A DNA stretch of 64,000 nucleotides from Prevotella sp. (GCA_031285905.1 JAITVH010000048.1:62001-126000); one strand, 5' to 3'; shown: positions 9,787 to 18,111, counted from the first letter of the stretch. The notes: generated by a model not told the origin, from the sequence alone. Made by a program: numbers and translations.

Positions 9787-9814
9787 TTTTAACTAAAAGG
9801 TAACAAAGGTAACA
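9787..9814 (+). repeat. Short interspersed repeat R1, copy a
   Basis: TTTTAACTAAAAGGTAACAA followed by AGGTAACA. Three more copies in the same orientation occur at 34294-34321, 34440-34467 and 34591-34610. It contains an internal direct repeat, GGTAACA. Function unknown. Confidence 0.75.
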
Positions 9815-9871
9815 GAATTCTATTGTTTTTGATAAACATAATACTCGATATCCAGGATTATTCTCATTTTA

Positions 9872-9908
9872 AAAGAGGCTGTATAACATTATATTATATA
9901 GCCTCTTT
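9872..9908 (-). terminator. Hairpin downstream of the small peptide gene
   Basis: AAAGAGGCTGTATA pairs with TATATAGCCTCTTT, one mismatch in 14, across a short loop. On the minus strand it lies 86 bp past the small peptide's stop and is a plausible terminator of the 13.1-9.9 kb operon. The T-run is short, so efficiency is uncertain. Confidence 0.6.
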
Positions 9909-9993
9909 ATTGATTTACTCTACTTTTTGAATAGAATCTTTAATAAATTAATACGCACTCCAACTTACACTAATACTAGTATTAGAGGATGCA

Positions 9994-10116
9994 CTAAAAT
10001 AAACAATATGTTGACTCGCATTTTGACTTAATGCTACTTCCAGACCCAAAACTAAGAGTTCTTGCTACATTTTCGATAGAAACTTCTTTCAATTTCAAAT
10101 TTTCAGATTTTTTCAT
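9994..10116 (-). CDS. Small leader-bearing peptide, candidate RiPP precursor
   Basis: A 40-residue open frame starting MKKSENLKLKEVSIENV and ending SGSSIKSKCESTYCLF. The first 17 residues align without gaps to the start of the 424-residue protein at 43209 (eight identical, the rest conservative), and 13 nt before the two ATGs are identical, so this is a real gene start. It is last in a minus-strand cluster with two GT32-type glycosyltransferases and an RRE-like fusion protein, which suggests a ribosomally made, glycosylated peptide. In the +1 frame the region continues to 9948 as a Ser-rich sequence (ASSNTSISVSWSAY). Either the gene has a frameshift in the GTTTTGGG run, or the two Cys form the real core. 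I cannot decide which. Confidence 0.65.
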   Translation of the reverse strand: MKKSENLKLKEVSIENVARTLSFGSGSSIKSKCESTYCLF

Positions 10117-10177
10117 AATGTTATAAAATGTCTAATTAATTTATTTTCTGTAGGTTAATTGTTTGCTGCAGCATTTC

Positions 10178-10204
10178 GCTTTTGCCCTACAGTTTAACAA
10201 AAGC
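10178..10204 (-). promoter_or_regulatory. 27-bp dyad element, copy 1
   Basis: On the minus strand this reads GCTTTTGT, an 11-base centre, then GCAAAAGC. It matches 43120-43146 at 21 of 27 positions, and the distance to the ATG is 61 nt here against 62 nt there. The arms pair in both copies, partly through different base pairs. It may be an operator or the base of an RNA hairpin. It lies in the 130-bp gap between the glycosyltransferase and peptide genes. Confidence 0.65.
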
Positions 10205-10247
10205 TATGTATAGATAAATTACTTTAAAAAATACATATTTCTCCTTT

Positions 10248-10925
10248 TTATTTAATACTTCCTCGCCAAGTTCCGGAATGCAGATGAGCAGCATATTCTC
10301 CAAAATGACAGGATATATCATTATGATAAGGTTGCATGCATCTTCTTGTTGTATTCCTTAGGAGCATAATCTCAGGATGTGTATTTACCATTTCGTGATA
10401 GAGGTCTGTTAGCAGCCCTGGTCCTGTTTTATCGACAATATCCTGTTGAGATTCTATTGGAATGTTTGCACGAGAAGCCAATAACTTCATGGTGGATAAC
10501 CAAAATTCATGATAAGCAATACCTCCAAACATATAGTTTGCAATTCTAAGCCGATGTTGTAAGTTCAGGGATTTTTGTTCTTCTATACAGATGGTTTTTT
10601 CTTCACCCAGAACAACCTGGTACTTTAATAATTCGTCCAAAGATTTTAGGCAAAACATATCGAGATCCATATAAAATCCTCCATATATGTATACTAAAGC
10701 CAGCCTAAGGAAGTCAGCTCTCTGAACATCATATTTCAAAGAATTATAAGCAGGGAGAAAATCCGGAAGATGTTCTTTCATTATTCTATCGGCATCATCT
10801 TTATCATATAAATAAATATTCCATGAAGGATGATACTCTTTAATGAGTTTCATGCAATTAGTAAAAAGTTCAGGAAATGGTTCATTTTTACTAAGGAAAA
10901 CAAGATGTATATTTTTAGGAATCAT
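10248..10925 (-). CDS. GT32-type glycosyltransferase (DXD sugar-binding region)
   Basis: A 225-residue glycosyltransferase of the Gly_transf_sug/TcdA-TcdB-like type. It begins IPKNIHLVFL, has the RADFLRLALVYIYGGFYMDL segment, and carries the metal/nucleotide-sugar DXD motif as DLD (87-89). The ATG at 10925 puts the family's IPK-IH motif at the N-terminus; an upstream ATG at 10955 would overlap the previous gene by 14 bp. There is no membrane segment, so it is probably cytoplasmic. It sits directly downstream of a similar enzyme and upstream of the small peptide. The acceptor is unknown; a peptide side chain is my inference from context. Confidence 0.8.
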   Translation of the reverse strand: MIPKNIHLVFLSKNEPFPELFTNCMKLIKEYHPSWNIYLYDKDDADRIMKEHLPDFLPAYNSLKYDVQRADFLRLALVYIYGGFYMDLDMFCLKSLDELLKYQVVLGEEKTICIEEQKSLNLQHRLRIANYMFGGIAYHEFWLSTMKLLASRANIPIESQQDIVDKTGPGLLTDLYHEMVNTHPEIMLLRNTTRRCMQPYHNDISCHFGEYAAHLHSGTWRGSIK

Positions 10926-10941
10926 AATTTTTATCTTTTTA

Positions 10942-11622
10942 TTACCAGTTACCATAAAAATAATGTATTGTATATGCCTGATCGATACGGTCTTTCATCT
11001 CTTCGGGCATAGTGTTATTAAGTATTTTATCTTTCTCGAATTGACAGATAGGATAAATATCTTTCGAATCCAATATTCTGATTTTATCTTTTTGTGGATA
11101 ATCATTATAGGCATTCGTTAAAAGAAAAGGCCCTGTAGAGTCTAAGATATCCTTAGGGTGATTTATTTCGACAAGAGGATAATTGATCAGCCGGTCACAT
11201 ATAAAATTGATAAAAGAACTGTCTGGTGTTGCCGCCATAAAAGCGTTGCATATAATATAGGGCATATAATATTTGCCTGCATGAAAGTCTGGTTCTTTCC
11301 CTGCAACAAACTCAACGTCTTTAAACATGAATTCTATATTTTCCAGACATTCAAAGTCAGCATCGACATAAAGTCCGCCAAATGTTTTTAACAAGAGATA
11401 ACGAATGGCATCGGCACGCTGTATATTTCGGGGATAGCTATCATATTTAGCTAAATAATGTGGATAATACTGCGCTACAAAATTTCGGTTCATTTCATCT
11501 GTCCATAATATGTATTCCCAGTCCGGCAGGAATTTTTTCCATGTTTCAGCTAATCCGTTGAAAGGGGATGGCAAATTTTCATCTTTCCATGTTTGATGGA
11601 TAATTTTTGGAATTTTAGTCAT
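10942..11622 (-). CDS. GT32-type glycosyltransferase, second copy
   Basis: A 226-residue glycosyltransferase homologous in layout to its downstream neighbour. It starts MTKIPKIIHQTWK, contains RADAIRYLLLKTFGGLYVDA, and has a DXD motif DAD at 87-89. Family members with this IPKIIHQ-W start usually act in polysaccharide or protein glycosylation. The stop codon lies 16 bp before the preferred start of the next gene, and 25 bp separate it from the RRE-like fusion gene upstream, so the three are very likely one operon. No signal or membrane segment is visible. Confidence 0.82.
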   Translation of the reverse strand: MTKIPKIIHQTWKDENLPSPFNGLAETWKKFLPDWEYILWTDEMNRNFVAQYYPHYLAKYDSYPRNIQRADAIRYLLLKTFGGLYVDADFECLENIEFMFKDVEFVAGKEPDFHAGKYYMPYIICNAFMAATPDSSFINFICDRLINYPLVEINHPKDILDSTGPFLLTNAYNDYPQKDKIRILDSKDIYPICQFEKDKILNNTMPEEMKDRIDQAYTIHYFYGNW

Positions 11623-11647
11623 AATAATTTTTTTAAAGAATTAGTAA

Positions 11648-13096
11648 TTAATTATCAATTGAATAAATGAGTTTATGAAAGAAAAGATATTCCAGTTTTG
11701 AGCAGATTTGCATATAATAAGTGTCATAATTTTTGCTTATGTCAATGCTTCCGAAGCATACCTCGAGCATTTTTAGCAAATCACTAAATGTTCTTTCTTC
11801 TTCGAGGATTTGTAAAATATTATAAGAAAGATCATCGATTAGCACTTCTTTATATCCATTATCTAATAAATCAGGAATACATGCTATATCAAATGTATTT
11901 GTATAGAAATCCGGATTTATTTGTTTTTTAAGATGCAATTTATTTTCTAATGAGCATTTCAGGGACGATTCATATAGATTTATATATGGATTTATTCTAA
12001 TAATAGTCGATAATTTGTCTTTTCCGGAATCATTCAGGAATTTGAAATAATTACATGACTGAATATCTAGATCAATAAGTTCCTTATTCGGAATTTTATT
12101 CCATTCTACAGATAAATGCTGTAGAAAAATATCATATTTTTTTACCTCGCTTTTTGGAACAATGTCATCTTGGTTACATAATTTAGAAATGGTAAAATCA
12201 GAATTTTTGAGATAAAATCTTTTATGAAAATCAGGAGTTAAATTGATTATCCTGAAGAAATACTCCGGATATTGTTTTAGTAGAACTCTCCCTAGTAGAC
12301 TGCAAGTCTTTTCATTTCTTTTATGGCCGCCAAGTATATGTAAGAATTTAGTTGAATTTTCAAATTTGGACAGATCGCAAAAATCGTTATATGTATATCC
12401 GTTGTCGTTTACACTAAAATCCAGTACAGTAGTTACTCTCTTTTCGGAATATTGTTTTGTAAGTGCATAAAATAATATTTGTTCAAACAAAATATTGTGA
12501 TTTATAAACATTCCCTCTCTACCATCTAGATGGTTATCTTTTATATATTTAAAAGCGGTATCACAATATTCTTTAATAAATTCTAAGTCGTTTCCTCCTA
12601 TTATTCCGGCGTTATAAGATGATATTGAGTCTTTTATCAACTCTTCATCCAGAAACTCAGGTATATTTACTTGTTCTCTTCGTATAGCCTCCATCATACC
12701 TTTATAATAAGGCGTGCCGGTTTCTCTATTTTGGGAGACTAAGTCTGCAAATTCAATTTCCGGGCGAAATTTCCGGCTGATAAATACATCTCCATCTACA
12801 TGTATAAATGGTTTTTCCTGTAAAGAATATGTCAATACTTTTGGATATGCCCAAAGAGTTGGATTGCAGTTTAGATTATCATATTCAATTATAACATCCG
12901 TATAGGGCAGTTTCAATTGATTGATAAGGATATCGTATCCGGTCGAGTCTGTATATAAGACTACCTCATCATACTGTTTCCTGAGACTTAGGCAACTCAA
13001 TGCCCATGACATTAAATTATATCTCGGTTTTAGCCAGCCAAAACCATCATTAATGGGATTTTTCCCTCCACTCCAAAATGTTTGTACAATTCTCAT
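11648..13096 (-). CDS. DUF6734-type glycosyltransferase-like protein with RRE/PqqD-like C-terminus
   Basis: A 482-residue protein, first in the operon. The N-terminal part begins MRIVQTFWSGGKNP and has a GT-A-like fold signature with a DGD motif (101-103, in PFIHVDGDVF) and GIIGGND, resembling DUF6734. The last 70 or so residues (about 415-482) look like a PqqD-type winged helix: a short strand, LSYNILQILEEERTFSDLLK, then a helix and KLEYLFFHKLIYSIDN. Such domains act as RiPP recognition elements that bind leader peptides. Together with the small leader-bearing peptide downstream, this suggests it tethers the precursor for glycosylation. The DUF6734 and RRE calls are by eye and need a profile search. 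Confidence 0.65.
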   Translation of the reverse strand: MRIVQTFWSGGKNPINDGFGWLKPRYNLMSWALSCLSLRKQYDEVVLYTDSTGYDILINQLKLPYTDVIIEYDNLNCNPTLWAYPKVLTYSLQEKPFIHVDGDVFISRKFRPEIEFADLVSQNRETGTPYYKGMMEAIRREQVNIPEFLDEELIKDSISSYNAGIIGGNDLEFIKEYCDTAFKYIKDNHLDGREGMFINHNILFEQILFYALTKQYSEKRVTTVLDFSVNDNGYTYNDFCDLSKFENSTKFLHILGGHKRNEKTCSLLGRVLLKQYPEYFFRIINLTPDFHKRFYLKNSDFTISKLCNQDDIVPKSEVKKYDIFLQHLSVEWNKIPNKELIDLDIQSCNYFKFLNDSGKDKLSTIIRINPYINLYESSLKCSLENKLHLKKQINPDFYTNTFDIACIPDLLDNGYKEVLIDDLSYNILQILEEERTFSDLLKMLEVCFGSIDISKNYDTYYMQICSKLEYLFFHKLIYSIDN

Positions 13097-13134
13097 GATA
13101 AATCTATTTTTTAGTGATTTTATTATAGATAAAT

Positions 13135-13168
13135 CAGATTTAAAAAAATGCAGAATTTTAACAAAAAA
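13135..13168 (-). promoter_or_regulatory. Promoter of the glycosyltransferase/peptide operon
   Basis: On the minus strand TTTTTTG (13162-13168) is followed after exactly 19 nt by TAAATCTG (13135-13142), a 7/8 match to TAnnTTTG. It is 38 bp upstream of the ATG at 13096. The rest of the 13097-13490 gap, apart from the terminator at 13439, shows nothing I recognise. Confidence 0.6.
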
Positions 13169-13438
13169 GGAGGGGGAAATTGAATAAAATACTTATTATA
13201 TTTAGCAGTCTGACTCGTAAGTGGCTGAAATATATGCGCATATAACTATATTGCATTTTTTTTGAAATGACCGAAAGAAATCATAAGATAGAAAAACAGG
13301 GAAAAATAATGTTAATACTCAAGATGAGTATGAGTCTTATAACGAAAAGATCCATTGCATTATTCAGACTTTTGTATTTGGATAGTTATTTCTTGATGAG
13401 GAATTTTGAATTGGAAGATTTTTAATCTGAAAATTAGA

Positions 13439-13482
13439 ACAGGCTGTCAGATAAGAGTTATAAATCTCTGTAGACAGCCTGT
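13439..13482 (-). terminator. Terminator after the 5'-nucleotidase
   Basis: ACAGGCTGTC and GACAGCCTGT form a perfect 10-bp stem, 9 bp past the stop of the minus-strand nucleotidase gene. On that strand TTCTAATTTTC follows. Confidence 0.75.
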
Positions 13483-13490
13483 CGTATTTC

Positions 13491-14003
13491 TTAAAGGACA
13501 CTCATCACATCCTGCCAGCTATTTACTCTCTTGTATTGGTCTGATTTTAATAGCCCGTTATGTGGTTGGCTGAAGATGATCTTTTTCCCTTCGAAAAAGT
13601 CCAGGTTCTTAGGGTGGTCGTCAATCATAATATCCCCCCTGATAGATTTTTTCTCTCCACATAATATAATTTGCTTCCATGATATAAACGGAAAATGTTC
13701 ATGTAACCAATCCACTTTTTCCGTCAGGCTTTGTGGGAACTCTGTAGCAGAGGATACAATCAGGACATTATACTTCTCATTCAAATATTTGAGGCCTTCA
13801 ATACTTCCATCTATTACAGGGGCTGTTCTAAAGAAACCTTCCGATGTTACATGTTTCTTGCCATTTGGAAAAGCATCCAACTCTAATATACCCACAAGTT
13901 GTTCAAGGTTTATCTGCTTTCCTGTTTCTCTTTCTTCATACAATTGGAACTGACGATAAACATCTGCCAATACTCCATCCATGTCTACTAATACCTGTTT
14001 CAT
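13491..14003 (-). CDS. 5'(3')-deoxyribonucleotidase (NT5C family)
   Basis: A 170-residue HAD-superfamily phosphatase of the NT5C type, which dephosphorylates deoxyribonucleoside monophosphates and helps balance dNTP pools. HAD motif I is DMDGV (D7 and D9 as nucleophile and acid/base), motif II is the Ser in VSSATE (about 78), and motif IV is DIMIDDHPKNL (about 125-135). The length suits the compact bacterial members. It is a single-gene transcript ending at the terminator at 13439-13482 and diverges from the DeoR gene. The 230-bp gap to that gene holds the DeoR -7 box and is otherwise AT-rich without visible features. Confidence 0.85.
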   Translation of the reverse strand: MKQVLVDMDGVLADVYRQFQLYEERETGKQINLEQLVGILELDAFPNGKKHVTSEGFFRTAPVIDGSIEGLKYLNEKYNVLIVSSATEFPQSLTEKVDWLHEHFPFISWKQIILCGEKKSIRGDIMIDDHPKNLDFFEGKKIIFSQPHNGLLKSDQYKRVNSWQDVMSVL

Positions 14004-14194
14004 AATTACATCTCTGTTTTTTTGAGTTTGTTAACATTTTTTGTATGGTTCAAATAAAAAAAATCAATTGTTCATTCATGCGGTTTTTAATCTTATTAGT
14101 CTATACATATTATTTTATCAAATAAAATCAGCTAAAAACCGCAAATTTTCCTTTTAATCCTCAAGTTTTACTGAACTATTTCAATAAATATACT

Positions 14195-14202
14195 TATATT
14201 TG
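14195..14202 (+). promoter_or_regulatory. -7 box before the DeoR regulator
   Basis: TATATTTG is an exact TAnnTTTG match, 31 bp upstream of the ATG at 14234. The -33 region is not distinct. Confidence 0.5.
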
Positions 14203-14233
14203 CGGTATTATGCAAATGTAAGTATGCGATATT

Positions 14234-14983
14234 ATGCTTAAAGAAGAAAGACATCAATATATTTTAAGCCGGATAAGTAAGGATAGCCGGATATATGTAA
14301 CTACCCTTAGTATAGAATTGGGTGTTTCTGATGATACATTGAGAAGGGATCTTGCAGAATTAGACAACAAAGGATTGCTAACAAAGGTGCATGGAGGGGC
14401 TATTGCCAAATCCGGTATCTCAATAGAATTTACTGATAGGTTAACTACTGCTACTGCTATGAAGCAACAAATGGCAGCTAAAGTAATACCATTGTTTATG
14501 GAAGGAGATGTTATATTGATGGATGGTGGTACTTCCAATCTCGAAGTAGCTCGTCAAATTCCTAAAGATATGGGGTTAACAATTTATACTAATAGTTTTC
14601 CGATTGTAAATGAGCTTATCAACTATCCTAAGTTGGATTTAATATTTTTAGGAGGTAAAGTTTTTCCATCCTCCCGGGTTACGCTCGGGTTATCTGTTTT
14701 TCAGGCATTGCAAACTATAAATCCGGACTGGGTAATTATAGGGATTAGTGATATCCATCCCGAAAAAGGTTTGACCTGCCCTGACAGGGAGGAAGCTATG
14801 ATAAAGCGTAGTATGATAGAACGGGGGATCAAACGAATCGTTTTGGCAGATAGTTATAAACTGGATACGGCGAGAACATATCATGTTGCTTCTTTAGGCG
14901 ATATAGATTATATTGTTACCGAAGATGACAGAGTAGACTATATCAAGCAGCATTGGCCTAAATATTCGTATGAGGTAATGTAG
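14234..14983 (+). CDS. DeoR/GlpR family transcriptional regulator
   Basis: A 249-residue regulator with an N-terminal DeoR-type winged helix (about 5-58; YVTTLSIELGVSDDTLRRDL and KGLLTKVHGGA) and a C-terminal ribose-5-phosphate-isomerase-like sensor domain (about 75-235; LMDGGTSNLEVAR, TNSFPIVNEL, FLGGK). Members usually repress sugar or nucleoside catabolism genes and bind a phosphorylated sugar. No catabolic gene lies next to it, so its target is not evident. The short gap to 15149 carries only a possible decayed coding remnant (LASLIKHADKAVRELRENN) in the + strand. Confidence 0.9.
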   Translation: MLKEERHQYILSRISKDSRIYVTTLSIELGVSDDTLRRDLAELDNKGLLTKVHGGAIAKSGISIEFTDRLTTATAMKQQMAAKVIPLFMEGDVILMDGGTSNLEVARQIPKDMGLTIYTNSFPIVNELINYPKLDLIFLGGKVFPSSRVTLGLSVFQALQTINPDWVIIGISDIHPEKGLTCPDREEAMIKRSMIERGIKRIVLADSYKLDTARTYHVASLGDIDYIVTEDDRVDYIKQHWPKYSYEVM

Positions 14984-15149
14984 TCGTATTTAATATGGCT
15001 CTGTCAGGGGGGAGAACTGGCCTCATTGATAAAGCATGCGGATAAAGCTGTAAGGGAATTAAGAGAAAATAATTATCATATATACTGATTAAATGTCCTC
15101 TTTTATCTTTTGCATTAACATATGAGCGTTGGGAAGATTTATTCTTTTT

Positions 15150-15845
15150 CTATTGCTTCTTTATTTTTAAACTATTCAATAGTTCTTTTTTTTCTGGTGT
15201 AATGCGATAACTTTCACGGGCTTTCTGGATAGCCTTGTTATGTACAAATTTAGAGAAAGCCTTTTGTTCCAGCAATGGAATGGTCTTGTCATAAAACTTA
15301 ATGAGCCCGACACTTATTGCCCAGGCAATAGCCATATCCACATAATACTGGCCTTGTGGTATTTCTGACATATGCTTTAATGCTACATCGATATAAGTTT
15401 CATTTATAAAATAGTCCATCAAAAGGATAACGAAAGTTCGTTTCGTAAATTCTCCGTCATGCTTTTTCAGAGGAAGGAAGTGGCTTAAGACTTCATCTGG
15501 ATTTTTCTGGAAAACTTTTAACGAAGAAATAATAGTATCTACATGTGCCCAGTTATCAAACTTTAAAATCAAAGGGTCTAAATAGGTGAATATCATTTCT
15601 AAAGACGGTTTTTTGACTTGTCCTAGTACCAACCCGTAAAGCAAAATATGTTCATATGTTATATATTCTGCATTTTTCAGATAAGTATCAACATTTTGAT
15701 CAACCGATATTTCCTTTGCTAGTTTCTTCAATGCTGGCATCCGAATGCCAAGTATTTCATAATTAGTAGGAATAAGTTTCTCATTGAATGCTTTATAGTC
15801 ACTTTCGGTTAATGCCTGAAGCTTTTGGTTGATGTGAGTATTCAT
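15150..15845 (-). CDS. AlkD-like DNA alkylation repair protein
   Basis: A 231-residue all-helical protein of the AlkD/HEAT-like repeat DNA glycosylase family, which removes positively charged alkylated purines such as 3-methyladenine or 7-methylguanine. The motif FDNWAHVD gives W99 and D103 with the W-x3-D spacing of the catalytic Trp/Asp pair in AlkD, and a conserved Arg follows in KRTFVILLMDY. Repeated amphipathic helices span the whole protein. It is monocistronic, with a -7 box 26 bp upstream of the start. Divergent from the GT2 gene. Confidence 0.85.
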   Translation of the reverse strand: MNTHINQKLQALTESDYKAFNEKLIPTNYEILGIRMPALKKLAKEISVDQNVDTYLKNAEYITYEHILLYGLVLGQVKKPSLEMIFTYLDPLILKFDNWAHVDTIISSLKVFQKNPDEVLSHFLPLKKHDGEFTKRTFVILLMDYFINETYIDVALKHMSEIPQGQYYVDMAIAWAISVGLIKFYDKTIPLLEQKAFSKFVHNKAIQKARESYRITPEKKELLNSLKIKKQ

Positions 15846-15871
15846 AATAGTTGAGATATAGAGTTATTCAA

Positions 15872-15879
15872 CAAAGATA
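15872..15879 (-). promoter_or_regulatory. -7 box before the AlkD-like gene
   Basis: The minus strand reads TATCTTTG (exact TAnnTTTG), 26 bp before the ATG. No matching -33 box was seen at the usual distance. Confidence 0.45.
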
Positions 15880-16003
15880 CTTATAAAAAGATATCCGATA
15901 TAATACACGAAGCCGATAATTTCTTTGATGATTTTGTGTAATAATCAAATCGAAGTAATCTTTTCTTAAAAAAATAATTCATGTAACTACCCTTATCTAA
16001 TAC

Positions 16004-16033
16004 TTGTATAAACCATAAAAGACTTTAACTTTG
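16004..16033 (+). promoter_or_regulatory. Promoter of the GT2 gene
   Basis: TTG at 16004-16006, a 19-nt spacer, then TAACTTTG at 16026-16033. Both elements and spacing fit the Bacteroidota vegetative promoter. The ATG is 25 bp downstream. Confidence 0.65.
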
Positions 16034-16058
16034 TATTCAACATAAACAGTATTCATAC

Positions 16059-16985
16059 ATGGATAAGATTTCGCTGATAATACCCTGCTATAACGAAGAA
16101 CAAGCTCTTCCCTTCCTATATAAAGAAATTGTAAAGTTGACAAACGAAATGCCTGATCAGGAATTTGAATTTATCTTCATCAATGACGGATCAAGAGACA
16201 AAACACTCGAATTGGTAAAAGAATTAAAAAATTCGGATGAACGGGTACATTATGTCTCCTTCTCACGCAATTTTGGTAAAGAAGCAGGTATATATGCCGG
16301 TCTGGAGGCTGCCACAGGTGATTATATTTCTTTGATAGATGCCGATTTGCAAGATCCACCATCACTGATCAAAGAGATGTACCATAGTCTTAAGACAGAA
16401 GATTATGACTGTGTGGCCACGCGCCGTACGGATAGAAAAGGAGAACCGGTGGTACGTTCATTCTTTGCAAAACGGTTTTATAAGCTGATAAACAAAATAT
16501 CTGATACCGAAGTAGTAGATGGTGCACGCGACTTTCGCCTGATGACGCGACAGATGGTAAACGCCATATTAGAAATGAGCGAATACAACCGGTTTTCTAA
16601 AGGTATTTTCGGTTGGGTAGGTTTCAAAACCAAATGGATTGCTTTTGAGAACGTAGAACGTGTAGCCGGACAAACAAAATGGTCATTTATGGGGCTCTTC
16701 CTGTATTCGCTGGAAGGAATAATAGCCTTTTCTACCCGTCCATTGTTAATAGCTTCCCTATTTGGTATTCTATTTTGCCTGATAGCTTTTTTTATGATCT
16801 GTGTTATTATAGCTAAAACACTTATTTGGGGAGATCCCGTAGCAGGTTATCCATCTCTTATATGTGCTATATTCTTTATGGGAGGTATCCAACTCTTTTG
16901 TTTGGGAATATTAGGACAATATCTATCCAAGACTTATCTGGAAACCAAAAAACGTCCTATCTATATAGTAAAAGAAAGCGCCTAA
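16059..16985 (+). CDS. GT2 glycosyltransferase, polyprenyl-phosphate type (DPM1/GtrB-like)
   Basis: A 308-residue family 2 glycosyltransferase. The GT-A domain (1-225) has IIPCYNEE, FINDGSRD, the DAD-LQDPP signature and a FRLMTR segment. Two C-terminal membrane helices (about 230-257 and 263-290) anchor it in the inner membrane. Such enzymes transfer a sugar from a nucleotide donor to undecaprenyl phosphate for cell-envelope glycan or lipid A modification. The paralogue at 47459-48400 has the same layout. It is alone between its own promoter and that of the nuo operon, so its pathway is not shown by context. Confidence 0.88.
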   Translation: MDKISLIIPCYNEEQALPFLYKEIVKLTNEMPDQEFEFIFINDGSRDKTLELVKELKNSDERVHYVSFSRNFGKEAGIYAGLEAATGDYISLIDADLQDPPSLIKEMYHSLKTEDYDCVATRRTDRKGEPVVRSFFAKRFYKLINKISDTEVVDGARDFRLMTRQMVNAILEMSEYNRFSKGIFGWVGFKTKWIAFENVERVAGQTKWSFMGLFLYSLEGIIAFSTRPLLIASLFGILFCLIAFFMICVIIAKTLIWGDPVAGYPSLICAIFFMGGIQLFCLGILGQYLSKTYLETKKRPIYIVKESA

Positions 16986-17039
16986 CGGTTAGTTTTGCAA
17001 ACTATAGTTATCAAAATATCACATTTTGGTTGCGATTTT

Positions 17040-17070
17040 TTTGTGGATATAAAATAAAAGATTAATTTTG
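17040..17070 (+). promoter_or_regulatory. Promoter of the nuo operon
   Basis: TTTG (17040-17043), exactly 19 nt, then TAATTTTG (17063-17070): a full match to the Bacteroidota consensus. It implies a leader of about 110 nt before nuoA, in which I see no clear riboswitch or hairpin. Confidence 0.75.
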
Positions 17071-17188
17071 CGCCGATTCCCGATAGCTCTTATTTTGGCT
17101 TGTAGAGAGGGTTAAGGAATTAAAGTGCTATAAAATTCGACTGAAAAATTGACAATTGTCAGGAAAATTATCATTTTAATATAAAAAT

Positions 17189-17542
17189 ATGAGTACTTCT
17201 GCTCTTTTTTTAGTAGTTTTTCTCACAGGAATAACTCTGGTTTGTGCCGGTCTTGGCATGGCCATCTTATTATCACCAAAATCATTTAATCCGCAAAAAG
17301 GAGAACCATACGAGTGTGGTGTTCCTACTCATGGAACTTCATGGATGCAGTTCAAGGTAGGATATTATTTATATGCCATACTGTATTTGATGTTCGATGT
17401 CGAAGCAATATTTCTTTTCCCATGGGCAACAGTGGTCAGAGAATTAGGTGTGCCCGGTTTATATAGTATATTGTTTTTTATTGTAATACTCGGTTTAGGT
17501 TTGGCTTATGCATGGAAGAAAGGGGCACTGAAATGGAAATGA
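17189..17542 (+). CDS. nuoA: NADH-quinone oxidoreductase subunit A
   Basis: A 117-residue membrane subunit of complex I with three helices, first gene of the operon. The conserved loop [20 protein letters not shown] carries the Cys of the quinone-channel region, and [20 protein letters not shown] is the typical second helix. The stop codon overlaps the start of nuoB. Confidence 0.95.
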   Translation: MSTSALFLVVFLTGITLVCAGLGMAILLSPKSFNPQKGEPYECGVPTHGTSWMQFKVGYYLYAILYLMFDVEAIFLFPWATVVRELGVPGLYSILFFIVILGLGLAYAWKKGALKWK

Positions 17543-18111
17543 AGAATAGAAAAATAAAGAATATTTATATAAAAGGTATTCCAAACGAAGAATTTAAAGA
17601 TACTGAATACCTTGTAAACTATGTTGAAGAACTAAATAAAGGTGGAGTGCCTGTTGTCGTAGGTGCACTGGATGACCTGATTAATTGGGGTCGTTCCAAT
17701 TCTATCTGGCCATTAGCTTTTGCTACCAGTTGTTGTGGTATCGAGTTTATGGCATCCGCTGCTTCAAGGTATGACCTGGCCCGTTTTGGGATGGAAGTAA
17801 CCCGTAACAGCCCTCGTCAGGCTGATACGATTGTTGTAGCCGGTACGATTGTTCATAAAATGGCTCCATTATTGAAACGTGTATACGACCAGATGGCTGA
17901 ACCGAAATATGTAATAGCTATGGGTAGTTGCGCCATATCGGGAGGCCCTTTTGTCGATTCTTATCATGTAGTTAGAGGTATTGATGAAATTATGCCTGTC
18001 GACGTATATGTGCCGGGATGTCCTCCACGCCCTGAGGCTCTGTTTTACGGATTAATGCAGTTGCAGCGTAAAATCAAGGTTGAGCGCTTTATGTTCAAAG
18101 TTAAAAAATAA
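17539..18111 (+). CDS. nuoB: NADH-quinone oxidoreductase subunit B
   Basis: A peripheral-arm subunit that holds cluster N2, the last electron carrier before quinone. The tandem cysteines in [18 protein letters not shown] and VPGCPPRPE are the N2 ligands. I chose the ATG at 17539, which overlaps the nuoA stop as ATGA and gives 190 residues; ATGs at 17512 and 17533 are also in frame. Followed 59 bp later by nuoCD. Confidence 0.95.
   Translation: MKNRKIKNIYIKGIPNEEFKDTEYLVNYVEELNKGGVPVVVGALDDLINWGRSNSIWPLAFATSCCGIEFMASAASRYDLARFGMEVTRNSPRQADTIVVAGTIVHKMAPLLKRVYDQMAEPKYVIAMGSCAISGGPFVDSYHVVRGIDEIMPVDVYVPGCPPRPEALFYGLMQLQRKIKVERFMFKVKK

Noticed and set aside
16059-16985. GT2 gene as part of the glycopeptide locus
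   Set aside because: It has its own promoter, the opposite direction, a 3-kb distance and membrane helices of the polyprenyl-phosphate type.
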